A stretch of DNA of 64,000 nt from positions 1 through 64,000 of the forward strand of contig JADNYJ010000167.1 in NCBI GenBank assembly GCA_015501075.1. The letters are read 5' to 3'. Within the stretch, counting starts at the first letter, position 1, and the number at the start of each line of letters is the position of its first letter. Source of the DNA: Gymnopilus junonius (Eukaryota; Basidiomycota; Agaricomycetes; Agaricales; Galerinaceae). Position numbers and translations under genes: made by a program. Below, piece after piece: positions 21,651 to 33,647 of the stretch. Under the pieces are notes generated by a model. The model ran no database searches, had not been told where the DNA came from, and saw only the letters and a list, made by a program, of their open reading frames with translations.

Positions 21651-24438
21651 TGAAAGGTCTGCTGGACTGCTCTGGCATTTTCCAAGGTTTATGGGTTACG
21701 ACGATGAACATGGACAGTATGTACGTTATATTGCTATGTAGTATTCTATACATCCGCTTTCGAATTTGTTAAATTTCCGATTGTTGAGATACCTACAACA
21801 ATATAAAGCGTGCGAAACATTATAGGAAGGAAAGTCAGCATCAGCAGCGCTCCGGCCTGCGCCTCCTCAACATGAACGTACGGCAGGCCATCACGCTCAG
21901 TCTGGCATAATTGGCGGTGGGTGATTGTGAGTTGCTTGACTGCGTGTGACTTGGAGCTTGGGGGGCAGGCACAGCTGAATAAAAGAACAGGAGAAGCAGA
22001 AGAATAGATGAGTTCCGACGAGCTGGACACAGAGGGGTGCTGGTAAACCCTAAGCCGAGCAACACCCGCCTCGATCTTCTGAAGATCCAACAGCCGCATC
22101 CAACAGCCGCATCCAACGTAGCCCCCGCATTCCGCTTACAAGTTCGAGTACATAGAACACGCCTACATCACCAATGACATTGGATAACAGTCCTAACCCA
22201 GCAGCACTCCGATCTTCACCTTCACCTTCACCGTCATCTTCATCGTCATCTTCACGGAAACAAAACCCTCATCAATGCCTCATCAATGCCTGAACAGAGG
22301 AGGACAGGCATCGGCTCTGGGACACTGTCATAAGGTGACTTGGCGGATGCAGATGGGGTAGTGTTGGTGCTGGTGCTAATGCTGAGGCTGGAATGTATGA
22401 GAATCAAGAACGGAAATGAAAGGTCCTGCGAAGAATGCAGTGCAGGTTGCACATTGCAGAAGCGGAGGATGAGGATGGGACCTATGTAGCAGTAAATTGA
22501 GATTGACGAGCGAGGACAGCTGAGGCCTGGTGCTTGGTAATGGTATGAGCATTGGACATTTCAACGATAACACGTTTGACAATAACGTTTGAGCAGTGCA
22601 GCTAGCGGAGGTATCGTGGGCAAACCGCAACAGCAAGTGCGGAAGAGCACCGAAATAAGAGTCTGCAGTGGAAGCTCCCAACCATAACCACGGGCGGTGG
22701 GGTGCTTTGCGTAGAGGGAGAGACAACTTTATTATAGCGAGGGATCGATGAGGAAAGGAAGGGCACGACACCGCTGGTTCCTTCCTTCCATTGAATTTAA
22801 AATGACAGAGATGCGAGCGCGGCCTGCATAGTGACGGTCATACAAGAGCTCGACCTCTTGAAACCGATGTTACCCTTAGGAATGATTATAGCGCTGGCGA
22901 TACAACGGTATCCGGAAGCTTGAAGACTGAGATAGAACAAACGCGAGGATGAGGTCGGTTCAGCTGGATGCTGTATATCCAATGATAGCATAGCGCATTG
23001 TGCTATGATCGTGACGCTTTCCGAATATCCCTGCCGCTCAGAGTTCCAGCTCTTGAACATGTCTCCAGCACGACCTTGAACGGGTTCGTGCGTCTGCGTC
23101 AGTAGCCAGCTTTCCGGCGTGTGCGACGCGTATAAATGAGCTGGGAGGGGTTTCTGGGTGTCTCTTGAGTAAGATCATGGGCCTCGAGGAGGAATGTGAA
23201 AATAAATATCTAGAATGATCCGCGTGACCATTGTATAACAATGAACCCGTCGGGTTTTTAACACACCAGAGGTTTACTTATACAAAGGGCCTTTAAATTT
23301 GAACAAAAGCTTTGAAATCCTGATTCTGCTGCGAGATTCCTTTGCATTTGAAATTTAAAGACCTTTTAAATTTATTTATAGAATATAAAGGGTCTTTTTA
23401 TTTCAACTGCGAAGAAATTCCACAGCTGTCTCCATACTTGAAATCTTTCATTCAGATTTACCATTTATATTGCTAAGCTTCCGGTGCGTAACCTACAGCT
23501 GGCCTGTTGATGGACATTTGGTCAGCTGATGAATTCTTATGAAGATATTGGTAATAAACTCTTCAACAAATAAACTGAAATCAATGAATGCGAGTTTTTT
23601 CAGATTACAAGTGGACAGTGATTATACATGTTGCATTATCCTGAAACCAAGTTGAATCCAGCCCAGCCAAGCAATCGGGATGAAGCACCACTCTCGCTCG
23701 CCTCACCAACTACATACGTTCCTATATCAAGGAAGTATGGTTGGTATTGCGAGGATGAAGGTCCAGGAGCTCAGCTGGGCATTGATGACAACTTGTAGGA
23801 AGGGAATGATGTGATTTAAAGAGGAAGAGAAGGGGGGGTGTAAAAAGGAAAAGGGAAAAAGAAAATCACGGTACACCTCACTCCGAGTGAACATCCGAAG
23901 AAATTTAGCCCAGCCACCACATTTTATTGCTTCTCAACCTATCGAAGCACTAGCTGCTATAAAGTATAATGCCGGATTGGACACATGGGGCTCATATGAT
24001 GATGCGAGAGTTGGTTTGATAGTACTTGTAGTAGCCGGTAAAAAATTATCTGAAGATGAGGAGCTAAATATGTGAGTCAATGGGTAATGCATGAGAGGAC
24101 AACAAGAAGAATGCGGTTACTCCGGGAATTGAATCATTGAGCAGAGCTTTGATCAAAATGGATAACGGAAAAGAAAAGATGAAAGATGAAAAAAGAAGCA
24201 AAAAGAAACAAATTTCATCTTATTTCCATCATTCAAGGGAGAAGTCAAGCATAGAATATGACCAGGACTGCCATCAGCAAAAGGTTCTACTCAGCCCGGA
24301 ACCCATGATTCAAGAAAGAACCGGAAGCCCAGTCAACCACGGGCGACCACCAAAGAACCCAAAGCAGCCAGATGTGTACTCCCACCACCATAGATGGTTA
24401 GCGTAGCATGAAACACAACACTGCACATTATCGAGGGG

Positions 24439-24912
24439 TCACTCCCGCCGGAGTAACTGGGCACATTCCTCTAGGGCGACGGGCTGAAGAGACGTTGCAC
24501 ATGCAGTAAATGATAATACAAAGAGAAAAGAGACAAATCGGAACTTCGGCCTGGTAGGCTTCGATAGAAAACAGAGAGATAGAGGCCACATAATTATAAT
24601 CATGCCGATAGTTCCAGGTAGTGGTGTGAAATGCATCCCCAAGGAAAGGTCCTTGTCCAAGAACCGCAAAAGCCTGGCTGGCCGCTTACTCGACACACTT
24701 GCTCTCGCCGCACGGCTACCAGTGTCTACGACACATAATATACACGAGAAATTTGGACGAATCCATCTCAAACTTCGACGAAGCAAGCAGAGATGCGACG
24801 AGAGATTGAGTGCTACCAGCCGGGCGAAGACGTTAATCTTTGAGAAGGAGCTCGAGGTTCGAAGACTGGTAGTGGATGTCAAGTGAGCATTGGAATGAAT
24901 GGGGTCGTAGAA
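24439..24912 (-). CDS. Possible small gene, unsupported function
   Basis: A minus-strand frame of up to 158 codons contains a hydrophobic stretch (FVSFLFVLSFTACATSL) close to its C-terminus. A good TATA sequence (tatataaag on the minus strand, about 24966-24975) lies about 60 bases upstream. The frame has no clear ATG at its 5' end and the plus strand is also open over 24602-24886, so this could equally be a non-coding transcript or chance. No family is recognised. Confidence 0.2.
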   Translation of the reverse strand, partial: FYDPIHSNAHLTSTTSLRTSSSFSKINVFARLVALNLSSHLCLLRRSLRWIRPNFSCILCVVDTGSRAARASVSSKRPARLLRFLDKDLSLGMHFTPLPGTIGMIIIMWPLSLCFLSKPTRPKFRFVSFLFVLSFTACATSLQPVALEECAQLLRRE

Positions 24913-25744
24913 CACCTACCTGGTGATGGGAGGAAGGGAACTGAGGAAAACGGGAGTGGTCTCTCGCCTTTATATATCCTGAGGCTAATAGTGTGGGTCG
25001 AAAGTTTGAAGCCGAAATTCGGTGCGCACATATCCACCGAAGGAAATTTTTTTCGCAACAATGCAGACACGTTTTGTTCGTTGCTATGTCTGTTAGACAT
25101 TCAGTTGATATTCTGGGCTTGTTCGCCATGTGGTCCACATTGCCTTACTGAGGACTGGTTTCCAGATAGAGCACTTTGACTGAATGGGGTACGGTCACGA
25201 CTCAGAAGTTGGAAGTTTTCTCGACCAAATTAGCCCTTGTCACTAGCACCACTATTCCGAAGCGTAACAGAAAACATTAAGACTATATGTGTGGGTCATG
25301 CACGGTAGAAATTTTTCGGATGTCCAGTGCAATATGAAAGAAGGACAGTCGTTGTAGAGCGAAGACAAAAAGTGCGGAAAGGTGGCGGGTTGCTCTTACC
25401 TCCCCGAACCATCACCTGATCGGCTATTGCCGCCTTCCTCCGCAACGACCTGCAGTCCCTCCTCGTAATCGACGACAACGTTGACAGTGCCCTCTGTACC
25501 AGAATCCCTGTTTTTCACATGTCCTGACTCCTCTATGCTTCACCTGAACTGTCAGATTCTCCCAATATGCGATCCTCTGACATTCGACACTTCGAAGTTC
25601 ACCGTCATGGCGCGTCGGGTGACACCCGTGGAGTTCAGTATGCGAAACACGCCCTGGTGATTCAATGCTATGGCTTATTGGGCGTAAGAATATGGTCGAA
25701 ATGCAGCTTAACCCTCGGATGAATCGATCGAGCTCAAGTCACCA

Positions 25745-25967
25745 ATGGGTATCCAGGCCGAAACGACATGTTCAGCCACCTGGGATCGTAAGTACTTAAC
25801 GACCCCTTTCCTTTTTTTCTGTTCAGAGCTAACTCTGCTCTTGCACATTCCTATAGGCGTCTCCACAAACTACTCTTCTGCCCAATATTTCTACTCTGAC
25901 GATCGTTACCATCCATCAAAGACTTCTACCCAACAATCTTTAATATCAACAACTTGAAATCTCGACC
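25745..25967 (+). promoter_or_regulatory. Leader of the ferritin-like gene with probable 5' UTR intron and upstream ORF
   Basis: A short frame starting ATGGGTATCCAGGCC at 25745 is followed by a consensus donor (gtaagtactt) and acceptor (ttcctatag). The same arrangement is kept in the duplicated copy at about 28571-28681. This suggests a 5' UTR intron and possibly a regulatory upstream ORF ahead of the main start at 25968. Confidence 0.4.
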
Positions 25968-28002
25968 ATGAAAGCCGCCCTTCTCACTTCATTCGTGGCC
26001 ATCGCTATGGCGTCTACGGCCTCAGCAAGTGTCATACCCTCTTATACGGCGCATCATCATGACATGAGTCAGTAGCGCCTCCATTTCTTTTTGTTGTCAG
26101 CCACTCATTGTTCGTTCTAGCCATGCCACATCGTCGTGCCACCATCTGTAAGGACTCTTCATTCGAAAATCTCTGTCTGGAGGTTGATCTCCCTTTGTCT
26201 GACTGGTTTAGCATCGCTCGAAGGAAAGGTTAACTCCGCGGCTGCCCGTCAGTCGCATTATTTCTTCAATTCTGGTCCATACCTCTGACTTTCATAATCT
26301 TCGCAGCCGTTCCAGCTGACGCTATCCTCGCGCCGCTCCCAGTAGCACGGGCTGAATCAGAGGGTGAACCCCATTCACATGGCATGGGGTATCCTCCACC
26401 CGTCAGCTGTGTTCTGGAGGGTAAGGGAGTTGTGTGCTCCAAACCAAAACAAGAAGGACCTACCACGGAGAGCAAGGCACTACGTTCTGTTTATCATTTT
26501 GGTGGTACGTAGTTTGGTTTATATTTTCGGTGCATATAGGCAGCTTTTTGTACTCGTGGACCGTCTCTAGGTCTAACTCATCACCACAACAGCGTCTTTA
26601 GTCGGGATGGAGAAATCGGTATGGCTTCCCCTTAGTGCCAGTCTGTTTCTTTGCTCAGCGCGCCATACGCACTCTCCTAGATCCCGTCAAACTCGCCGAG
26701 CTCATAAACTCAGGTAAGCATTTTGTTCACTTTTGCAGACCCTCTTCGCTAATTAAATGTGTTTAACAGGAACTCTTCATTCTCGAGAAGACGTGGATCT
26801 CGCTACCAGCGATTCCAAAAACAACGAGGATGAGTCAGACGATTCCTCGGGTGTGCACCCTCATCGCAATTTCTTGCCACTCTTTACTGACCGACTATCT
26901 TTCAGCCGATATCCAAAATCTCAACCTCGCGCTTCTGATCCAGGACGCCTCACATGCCTTTTTCGCCCAAGGCCTCTCGCGGTTCCAGCAGGAGGATTTT
27001 TCTCTCGCTGGGTATCCCGACTGGGTGCGCGGTCGGTACCTACAGATCAGGGACCAAAAGAAGGTCCATCTGGACTTTCTCAAGAGCGCTATCACCACTT
27101 CTGGTGGCGAGGGCGTAAAGGAGGGCGAATATCAGTTGTGAGTGTCTGATCTGGTTGCCATTTTTTCTGCTGCAAAAGAAACGTGGTGCTGATTTTTGGA
27201 TATTTTTCAGCCACGTCAACGACATCCATTCCTTTGTGGATTTGAGCGAGGCGATTACTACCATTGGGACGTCCAGTTATATTGGCGCGATCCATAATTT
27301 TAACAATAAGGTGGATTCCTAGCTTCGTTTGCTCGATCACGCCGTCATCAAGGAAACTAAATTGTTATCATTCCGTGATCTAGGAGTACGTCACCGTCGG
27401 CGCCGCACTTTTAGCTCTAGAAGCTCGTCAGACTGGATGGATCAATTCTGCCATTCGCCAACAGAATCCTTGGAACACCGCATTTGAGGTACATTCACAA
27501 GCGGCCTCTCTTTTCCAATGCCCTTCACTAATCCCTCCTCCAGACACCATTAACCTCAAGCCAAGTCATCACGCTCCTCAGCTCCTTATCCGACCTCAAC
27601 TTTAACAGCATAGCATCGGCCAACCCCTCCCTCCTCCCCTCCTCCATCACCCCCTCACCAGCTCTGACCCTCTCCTCGCAGCTCATCCCAGGCAACGAGG
27701 CCGAGCTCGTCTTCCCCTTACCCTCCCCACCTCTCTCCCGCGACGAGCGGCTCTACGCGACATTCCTCTTTGGGTTCGAAACCATCTTCGCGCCTATTAG
27801 CGAGCGGTTCTCGGACCCTTATCATGGTGCGGCTGTTGAGCAGCAGAGGAGGTTTTATGTGCAGATCCCGAGGGATTTGGACGGGAAGGGAACCGTGTTT
27901 GTTAGTGTGTTGAGAGGGCGCGGTGGGATGGACGCGGCGGATGGGGAGAATGTGGTTGCTGGGCCGGCTATTGCGGTTTTCCCTTTTGGTGCAGAGAAGT
28001 AG
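25968..28002 (+). CDS. Secreted ferritin-like (Rds1-type) protein
   Basis: Many short exons from the ATG at 25968 to TAG at 28000-28002. The signal peptide is MKAALLTSFVAIAMASTASA. A linker region (AVPADAILAPLPVARAESEG, then PPPVSCVLEGKGVVCSKP) follows. The core has QNLNLALLIQDASHAFFAQGL, DFSLAGYPDWVRGRYLQI, VHLDFLKSAITTSG, VDLSEAITTIGTSSYIGA, YVTVGAALLALEARQTGWI and a C-terminal beta-rich domain ending AGPAIAVFPFG. The helical core with spaced acidic and His residues matches the ferritin-like domain family PF13668 seen in fungal stress protein Rds1. Members are secreted or vacuolar and often respond to starvation; metal binding is inferred from the fold. Exons before 26,700 are short and their borders are uncertain. 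A truncated copy lies just downstream. Confidence 0.75.
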
Positions 28003-28787
28003 GAGGATGTGTGTGTATGGTGTTGGGGCTTCTTTTTTTTTTTCTTTTTTATGGCGTTGATTGATTTTTGCGCGCACGTTTTTACAACGTGACTTACATA
28101 TACCCTTTCTAGTTTTTGTTCTTTTTATTTATTTTTGACCGGACCACTTGTTCGTAGCTCGATTTCTATAGGCGTGGGTCGAATAGAGAGCTTCTGGTTT
28201 TCGTTGTCCAACTGGTGCCAAAGGGAAGTCGTTCTAAAAATAGCTCGATTCCGAAGTCCGCAATTGTTGTATTTTGTGAATGACCCATGCCTTCAACCAG
28301 CTTTCGTACCGTGTACGCTTACATGTCTCCACTTCCACCACTCCTCATATCCATCTCCAGACAAGATAGTTCCATAATACATACGAGACTATGTGTGCCG
28401 TGGTACTGAGGTTTCTTGACACTGTCAACTCCTTTGTCCCCGTTCCCAAAGGCGCGTCGGGCGGCAGCGCGGGGTCCAGTCTTAGAGGCAGGTCTCGACT
28501 ATCCAATGCTCCAGCCCGTGCAGGTAAAATTATAGTCGAAACTCATCGGATCTTAATGCTCAAGCCGACGATGGGCACCCAGGCCGAAACGACATGTTCA
28601 GCCGCTGGGATCATAAGTACTTAATGAAGTTTTTCCTTTCTTTCTGTTCAGGGCTAACTATTCTCTTACACATTCCTATAGCTATCTCCACAAACTACTC
28701 TGTTACCCAAAATCTCTACGAACTCCATCCATCTATCAAAGTATTCTCGCCAACAATCTTCAATATCTACGACTCGAAATCTCGTCA
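28003..28787. promoter_or_regulatory. Duplicated promoter and leader of the ferritin-like gene
   Basis: From about 28440 the sequence resembles the upstream region of the gene at 25968, with long matching stretches such as ccaggccgaaacgacatg and the same donor/acceptor pair. The first 150 bases are the 3' UTR of the upstream gene, with a T-rich run at 28030-28050. Confidence 0.6.
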
Positions 28788-29085
28788 ATGAAATTCGCTC
28801 TTCTCATCTCATACGTGGCCATCGCTATGCAATCTACAGCCTCAGTCGAAGTCATGCCGTCTTCGGCTGTCCATCACCATGGCAGTTACCTCTTTTTGTG
28901 GCAAGGGTGTGAAGGAACGCGAATATCAGTTGTGAGTGTGCAATATCTCCTTCGTGAATTGAGCGAGGGATCACTACCATTGGGATGTCTAGGGATGTCT
29001 AGTTACATTGGCGTGCCTCATAATTAACAGCAAGGTGAATTTCAGCTTGCTTCATGCCGTCATCAGGAAACCCATATTATGTACG
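28788..29085 (+). pseudogene. Truncated tandem copy of the ferritin-like gene
   Basis: The start MKFALLISYVAIAMQSTAS is a close copy of the signal peptide at 25968. Shortly after the His-rich segment (VHHHG) the sequence jumps to the equivalent of about 27105 in the parent (gcgaatatcagttgtgagtg), then to the parent's about 27235-27350 (ttgagcgagg..., gccgtcatca). About 1 kb of internal coding sequence is missing and the frame is lost, so no full ferritin-like domain can be made. The match stops near 29085 where unrelated sequence begins. It is a direct tandem duplicate that lost its middle. Confidence 0.75.
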
Positions 29086-30340
29086 CGCCTTGCCCCTAAA
29101 GCGCGGCTGGTCCACAGTTGCTATTGTCAACTACCGAACCCCTGTAGATGCTCAAATTGACGCTTCAACGAAACCCCCAACGCTACGGCATCTCGGCGAA
29201 GTGACTCAGCCTGACGAACAAGCCAATTAGACGGCGAAGAGCTTTAGTAATCAAAGCGCCAAGCCTCGAAGACGCATGAAAACAATTACCCACCACAGGT
29301 ACCACCAACCGGGTCCTTCTCTTTAATCTAGCCTCGTAGTTACGCACCCTTCAGATTATCTCAGATCATCTGCAAATAAGTTAATTAATAAGCTAGCTAG
29401 AGACATATAAAGGCCCTGTAGATTTAGGTAGAAGGCAAGCAGACAGTACTAATCAGGATGTAAATGCGAGCAAGTTTCGGAAGTCCGGAATGGGACTCGG
29501 AATCAGACGGAGTCTGATGAGGGACCAAAAGCGTAGTTTAGATAGGGATTTAATTTGTAGAGTAGGGATTAATCCAATCATGCTTTGATAAGACGTGATA
29601 AGATAACCGTTTGATAATGAGATAAATGAGTTTTGAGGTGGTTGGCCCATTAATTGGCTGATTTCTTTGGTTCTTTGATGAGTGGATTGGTACTAAATTC
29701 ACTGAGTAGCTACGATACACTGTACCAGTATTTATACTGTAGCTACTGTAGAGAAAAGGTCAAGTTTGAGGAGAGAAAAGAGGTGAAAAGCGAAATTTGA
29801 AATAAAAGATCTATTCTAGAGCTGCTTTTGCTGCGGGCTCATCGCCTTACTAATTATTATGCTCTGTAATCCACAGATAAGGTCAGGTGAATGGTTTAGA
29901 AAGGAATAGATGGGTCTAGTCTACTGAAAGAAATTGAAATTGGCCCAGATAAGAAGGAAGAAAATTATAGGAGAGTCAGATTTGTAAGGCCAAGGCTCAG
30001 AAATGAGTCAGCTTGTTGATGGATAGCATGATAACATTGGAAGATAGGGTGGATATTTGAATTTCGAACCCGTTTGAAATTCGGAAGAGTTGTTACGCGC
30101 TCATGTGCTTGATGAGGACAATTTCCTTATTTGGAAATTTGTCGCTCGAGTCGAGATAATGGTGCGATGGTGCATCACGTGGCACCATAATTCTTGTGTG
30201 CATCACTCGGTAAGTTGCCCAATAAATTTATATTTTATCCGATTTACAGGGACAGTCTGAGGGCGACCCTCACACCTCCCTGGGACTATAAATGTTGACT
30301 TCCATGTCAACAAGTATCCCAAGTTCAAAGTTCGAAGAAA
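29086..30340. other. Edge of the transposon island, no gene seen
   Basis: About 1.25 kb of AT-rich sequence in which CpG becomes scarce from about 29400. No coding frame is supported. The last bases carry a TATA box (see below). Confidence 0.5.
30287..30293 (+). promoter_or_regulatory. TATA box of the orphan gene at 30341
   Basis: tataaat lies about 50 bases before the ATG at 30341, the normal fungal spacing for a short leader. Confidence 0.4.
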
Positions 30341-30874
30341 ATGCCTGAGCTCATCATCATGTTCACCACAGACTTCTATCATCTGCAGGGATGCCTTGAT
30401 GAATGCTTTCAAAATAGGTGTCTCACCACTGTTGCTGTGGCTTTCCATGTCATCTCAACTTCTCATGATGAGGAGTGCTTTCCTTTACTCTTCAATGGGT
30501 TCATTGAGGCTGTAGTGAGTGGTGTCCTTTTATTTCTTCCTATTTTGCCTTGTCTAAAGCCTTTGTAGCACAATCTTCAATGCACTAAGAGCATCTGCAA
30601 AGCACTCAATGTCCTAGCCAGTATACCAGATTGCCATGCACTGCTTTTTCACAAAGCAGTTGAAGCCTCAATGCAAGTGCACATTGATTATTATGCAAGG
30701 GAGGAAGCATTGGTTAACACCTATCTCATGATTTCCCCATGTCAGAGGGACATTCTTTGGTTCAATGCATGGTATTTCGAAGTTATTGCACATTGCTTCA
30801 GGCATGGGTCAGAGGAGAATCCAATCGAAATAAATGGTGATGAAGAAATGGGTATAGATGTTAATTTCCACTAG
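30341..30874 (+). CDS. Small intact gene of unknown function (159 residues)
   Basis: Two exons, 30341-30514 and 30569-30874, with a 54 bp intron (GTGAGT...TTTGTAG) that keeps frame, ending in TAG. The protein is Cys- and His-containing and mostly predicted helical (KSICKALNVLASIPDCHALL, KAVEASMQVHIDYYAREEAL), with an acidic tail (EENPIEINGDEEMG). There is no signal peptide and no domain I recognise. It is unlike the decayed transposon frames around it in having no stops and a proper TATA box. It may be a lineage-specific gene or an intact accessory gene of a transposon. Confidence 0.5.
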
Positions 30875-30989
30875 GGAGGGTCGAAGATGAAAGGGGTATT
30901 AAATGATATAGAGTGGAATGAAATTTCGTTTTAATGTTTTCTTTATCTCTGAGTGGATCTGAACGATGTGAGAAATAAGATAGAATGGT

Positions 30990-33647
30990 TATTGGTCTTC
31001 AGGATTGAAGTCAGGCTCTTCAAGATCAAAAGGATTACCAGTTTCATGAGTAATTTCCTCGAGGTCTTCTTCTTTAAGCTTCATTACTGGAATAGCATGA
31101 ATATCCTGAGGGGAATAGGGTATCAAGCAAAATGCTGCAAAGCAAAGCTTTGAAATTGAGCCATCTAGTTCACCGAGAATCTAAGAACCTCCCTGAGTAT
31201 GCCTTATTATGACCATTGGTCCAAGGTACTGCAGTTTTGTCTTGCTGAGTGTGAATTCCTGACTAGCACTAATGTTCCAGGTTTAAAATCAAAGTTAACT
31301 ATCTTGCTAGCATGAGTCTTTTCAAATTGTCAGACTGCTTGCCATCAAGATTTAAGGACTTGTTCCTTGACATGTAGTAGATCATTTGGGCACTTAAGTA
31401 GCATTTTTGCACATTCTGAAATAAGATCTGCAGTTGACATCATTTTATTGAGACCTGGTGCAAGGTAGGTTGCTTCTGCAAGGTCAAATGGTAACAGAGG
31501 TTTGACTCCATGAGCAAGGAAATAAGGTGAGTACCCAGTAGACTTGTTAATTGTAACATGCTCTGCCCAGAACACAGAAGGTGCAACATCTGGCCACTTT
31601 AATTTATCGCCATCTGCTGCTTTAATTAAAGCTTCCTGAACATCAAAATGCTGCCATTCAATTGGTCCTTGAGCTCTTGATTTGTAGGGTGATATTCTAA
31701 TGTAATGGATATGGAATTTCTCCACAAGATATTTGACTGCTTGGATGTACTGGGGTGCATTGTCCATGACTATTTCTTCGATAGCACCCCATCTGCAGAG
31801 TATTTGATATATGAAGTTTGAAATTCCACATTGATTTTCATTTTTGAGCATGCACTATTCCAGGTAAGTGGTGAGTGAGCATCTTCCATGTACAATATAA
31901 TGATACCCTTTTGCTTTGGGCATGAGCATGGTGTCGATGTAGATTTTTCAAAATAATCCAGATGGACTTGGTACAGTTGGAGGTATGACAATTTTCTTCA
32001 ATAGTTAAAGCTGACATTCATGACAGGTTCTTATGTACCACTTGAGGTTGTCTTTGAGATAAGGCCACCAGAATCGTTCAAGGAGGCAGAGACAGACAGT
32101 ATAGATCCCTTTATGGCCCAAGTCATCATGTGCTTGTTTAATTAAAGCTAACCATTTTATTTCAGGAATAACAAGCTTATGTCTCCCTTGAGGATCTTTC
32201 TTCCATAATTGTTCATTTGCTAGAAAGAAAAGTGTCACATATCGAATGAAGCACTTGAATTCTTTGCCTGGTAAGTTGATAGATGCTTCTGGATTGCGAA
32301 GGAATTTAATAATGTCTTTGAGCTGCTTGTCTTTAGCTTGGGCTCTTTCATGTCACAGAATGATATCTCATTCGAGTTAAAACTGCTGATAAAATTTGAA
32401 GGTAAGAGGTATTGGGATTTTGGGTATGGAATGGTAATATATTTGCTTGATTTATGAGCACTTGACTTGACTAGACTGTGTGCTAATTTGTATTTGGAGG
32501 GTGTGATCCATTTAGGACTTCTATTGTGAAAGAGTAAGATTCATCAATCCAATCATCCATGTCATTGCATTCATCTGGGTCTTCAGGCACTTTAGGCCTT
32601 CTGGATAATCCATCTGCAGGTGCGTGGTCCTTTCCAGGTACATGCCAAGCTTGAAGCTAAACAATAAAATTCCAGCAATCCAATGATTCATAGCAATGCT
32701 TGGTGGATGTCAGGGTTGTTAATCATTCCTTTAATGTACTTCGCATCAACTTCAATGGTTAAATTTTCCACACCAATGATATAGACTTTACATGCTTTGA
32801 GAGCTCGGAATAGTCCATATAATTCAATTTTTGCTGTGAGTATCATTTCTCTTTCATTCCAGGTTATAGAACCATATCTGGATGGATAGCGATGTCCATC
32901 GTTCCCCATTGTGATAACCAGAAGCCAACAGCCATCCATGATGAGTCCACAGCTAGAATAACCTCATTTTTCGAGGTATAATCAATGGCTGAATAGCTGG
33001 GCACTCTTCTGTGAGCAACTTTAATTTTTCATGGATAAATGCTGATCTGGTCCGAAATAAATTCAATGTTCTTGCATGTGAGGTCCACTAATGGTTTAGC
33101 ATGCATAGCAAAATTCTTGATAAGATCTGAATTGTTCCTAAGGTTCCTAGGAATCCTCATACTCAGTGAGATTTCTGGGAATGCCAGTCTAGGATTTCTG
33201 GACATGATTTCCTCAGTATGGCCTTCAAGGTGCACCTGTGTCCACTATGACTGCTGAGTTGACACATAAGAATGATTGGCTGCTGAGAATGTTCCTCCAG
33301 CATGCTTAATTGTTGAATGACTCAGTTGACATTTTGTAAGTGCTCCAAACAAATCTCTGGATCCCTGAATTCCCGGAATTGTTTCGTAACTACCATCTTC
33401 TAATTGATATCTTGAGGTAGGTCCTTTAACTGGAATATCATCAACAAAAGGAATCATTACATGTGGTATTTCTCTTGAAGGAGAAGTAGTATCTCCATGG
33501 AATATTTGCATGACTTGTGTATCCCATTGGATAGAGGTAAGCGGAATGTTCCTAATGGTGTCTGAAATGTTGTTAAATCTCTAGATTCAATAGCCAATTT
33601 CTCTGGTCAATCCAACCAAGAGATCAAATACAGCATAACAGCCATGG
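30990..33647 (-). mobile_element. Decayed Ty3/gypsy retrotransposon pol (RT, RNase H, integrase)
   Basis: Reading from 33647 down, pieces in several frames show the 3' two-thirds of a gypsy pol. They are an RT segment (SRDLTTFQTPLG, then IPHVMIPFVDDIPVKGP with the FVDD active site, then LKHAGGTFSA-like); an RNase H-like stretch around 32690-32940 (KIELYGLFRALKACK); the integrase zinc region at 32005-32238 (HDDLGHKG...CHECQ); the integrase core at 31345-31991 (EEIVMDNAPQYIQAVKYL); and a C-terminal KYLGPMVIIR...LDGSISKL segment near 31000-31200. Frameshifts break it repeatedly, so it is dead. The RT is cut off at its N-terminal side exactly where the 1.33 kb repeat starts at about 33648. No gag or protease is seen. 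Confidence 0.85.

Larger units (their letters stand above)
21651..25967. other. Gene-poor 4.3 kb stretch
   Basis: No frame here carries a recognisable domain. Notable contents: a 13 bp tandem unit (cagccgcatccaa) at about 22089-22115; a run of imperfect tcttca/ccttca hexamers at about 22213-22255; an AT-rich block at 23272-23410; and a purine-rich block at 23815-23870. The 3' end holds the promoter and a leader of the ferritin-like gene. Confidence 0.45.

Noticed and set aside
22213..22255. Hexamer-like tcttca/ccttca run
   Set aside because: Looks like simple-sequence drift, with too few and too irregular units to call a functional repeat.
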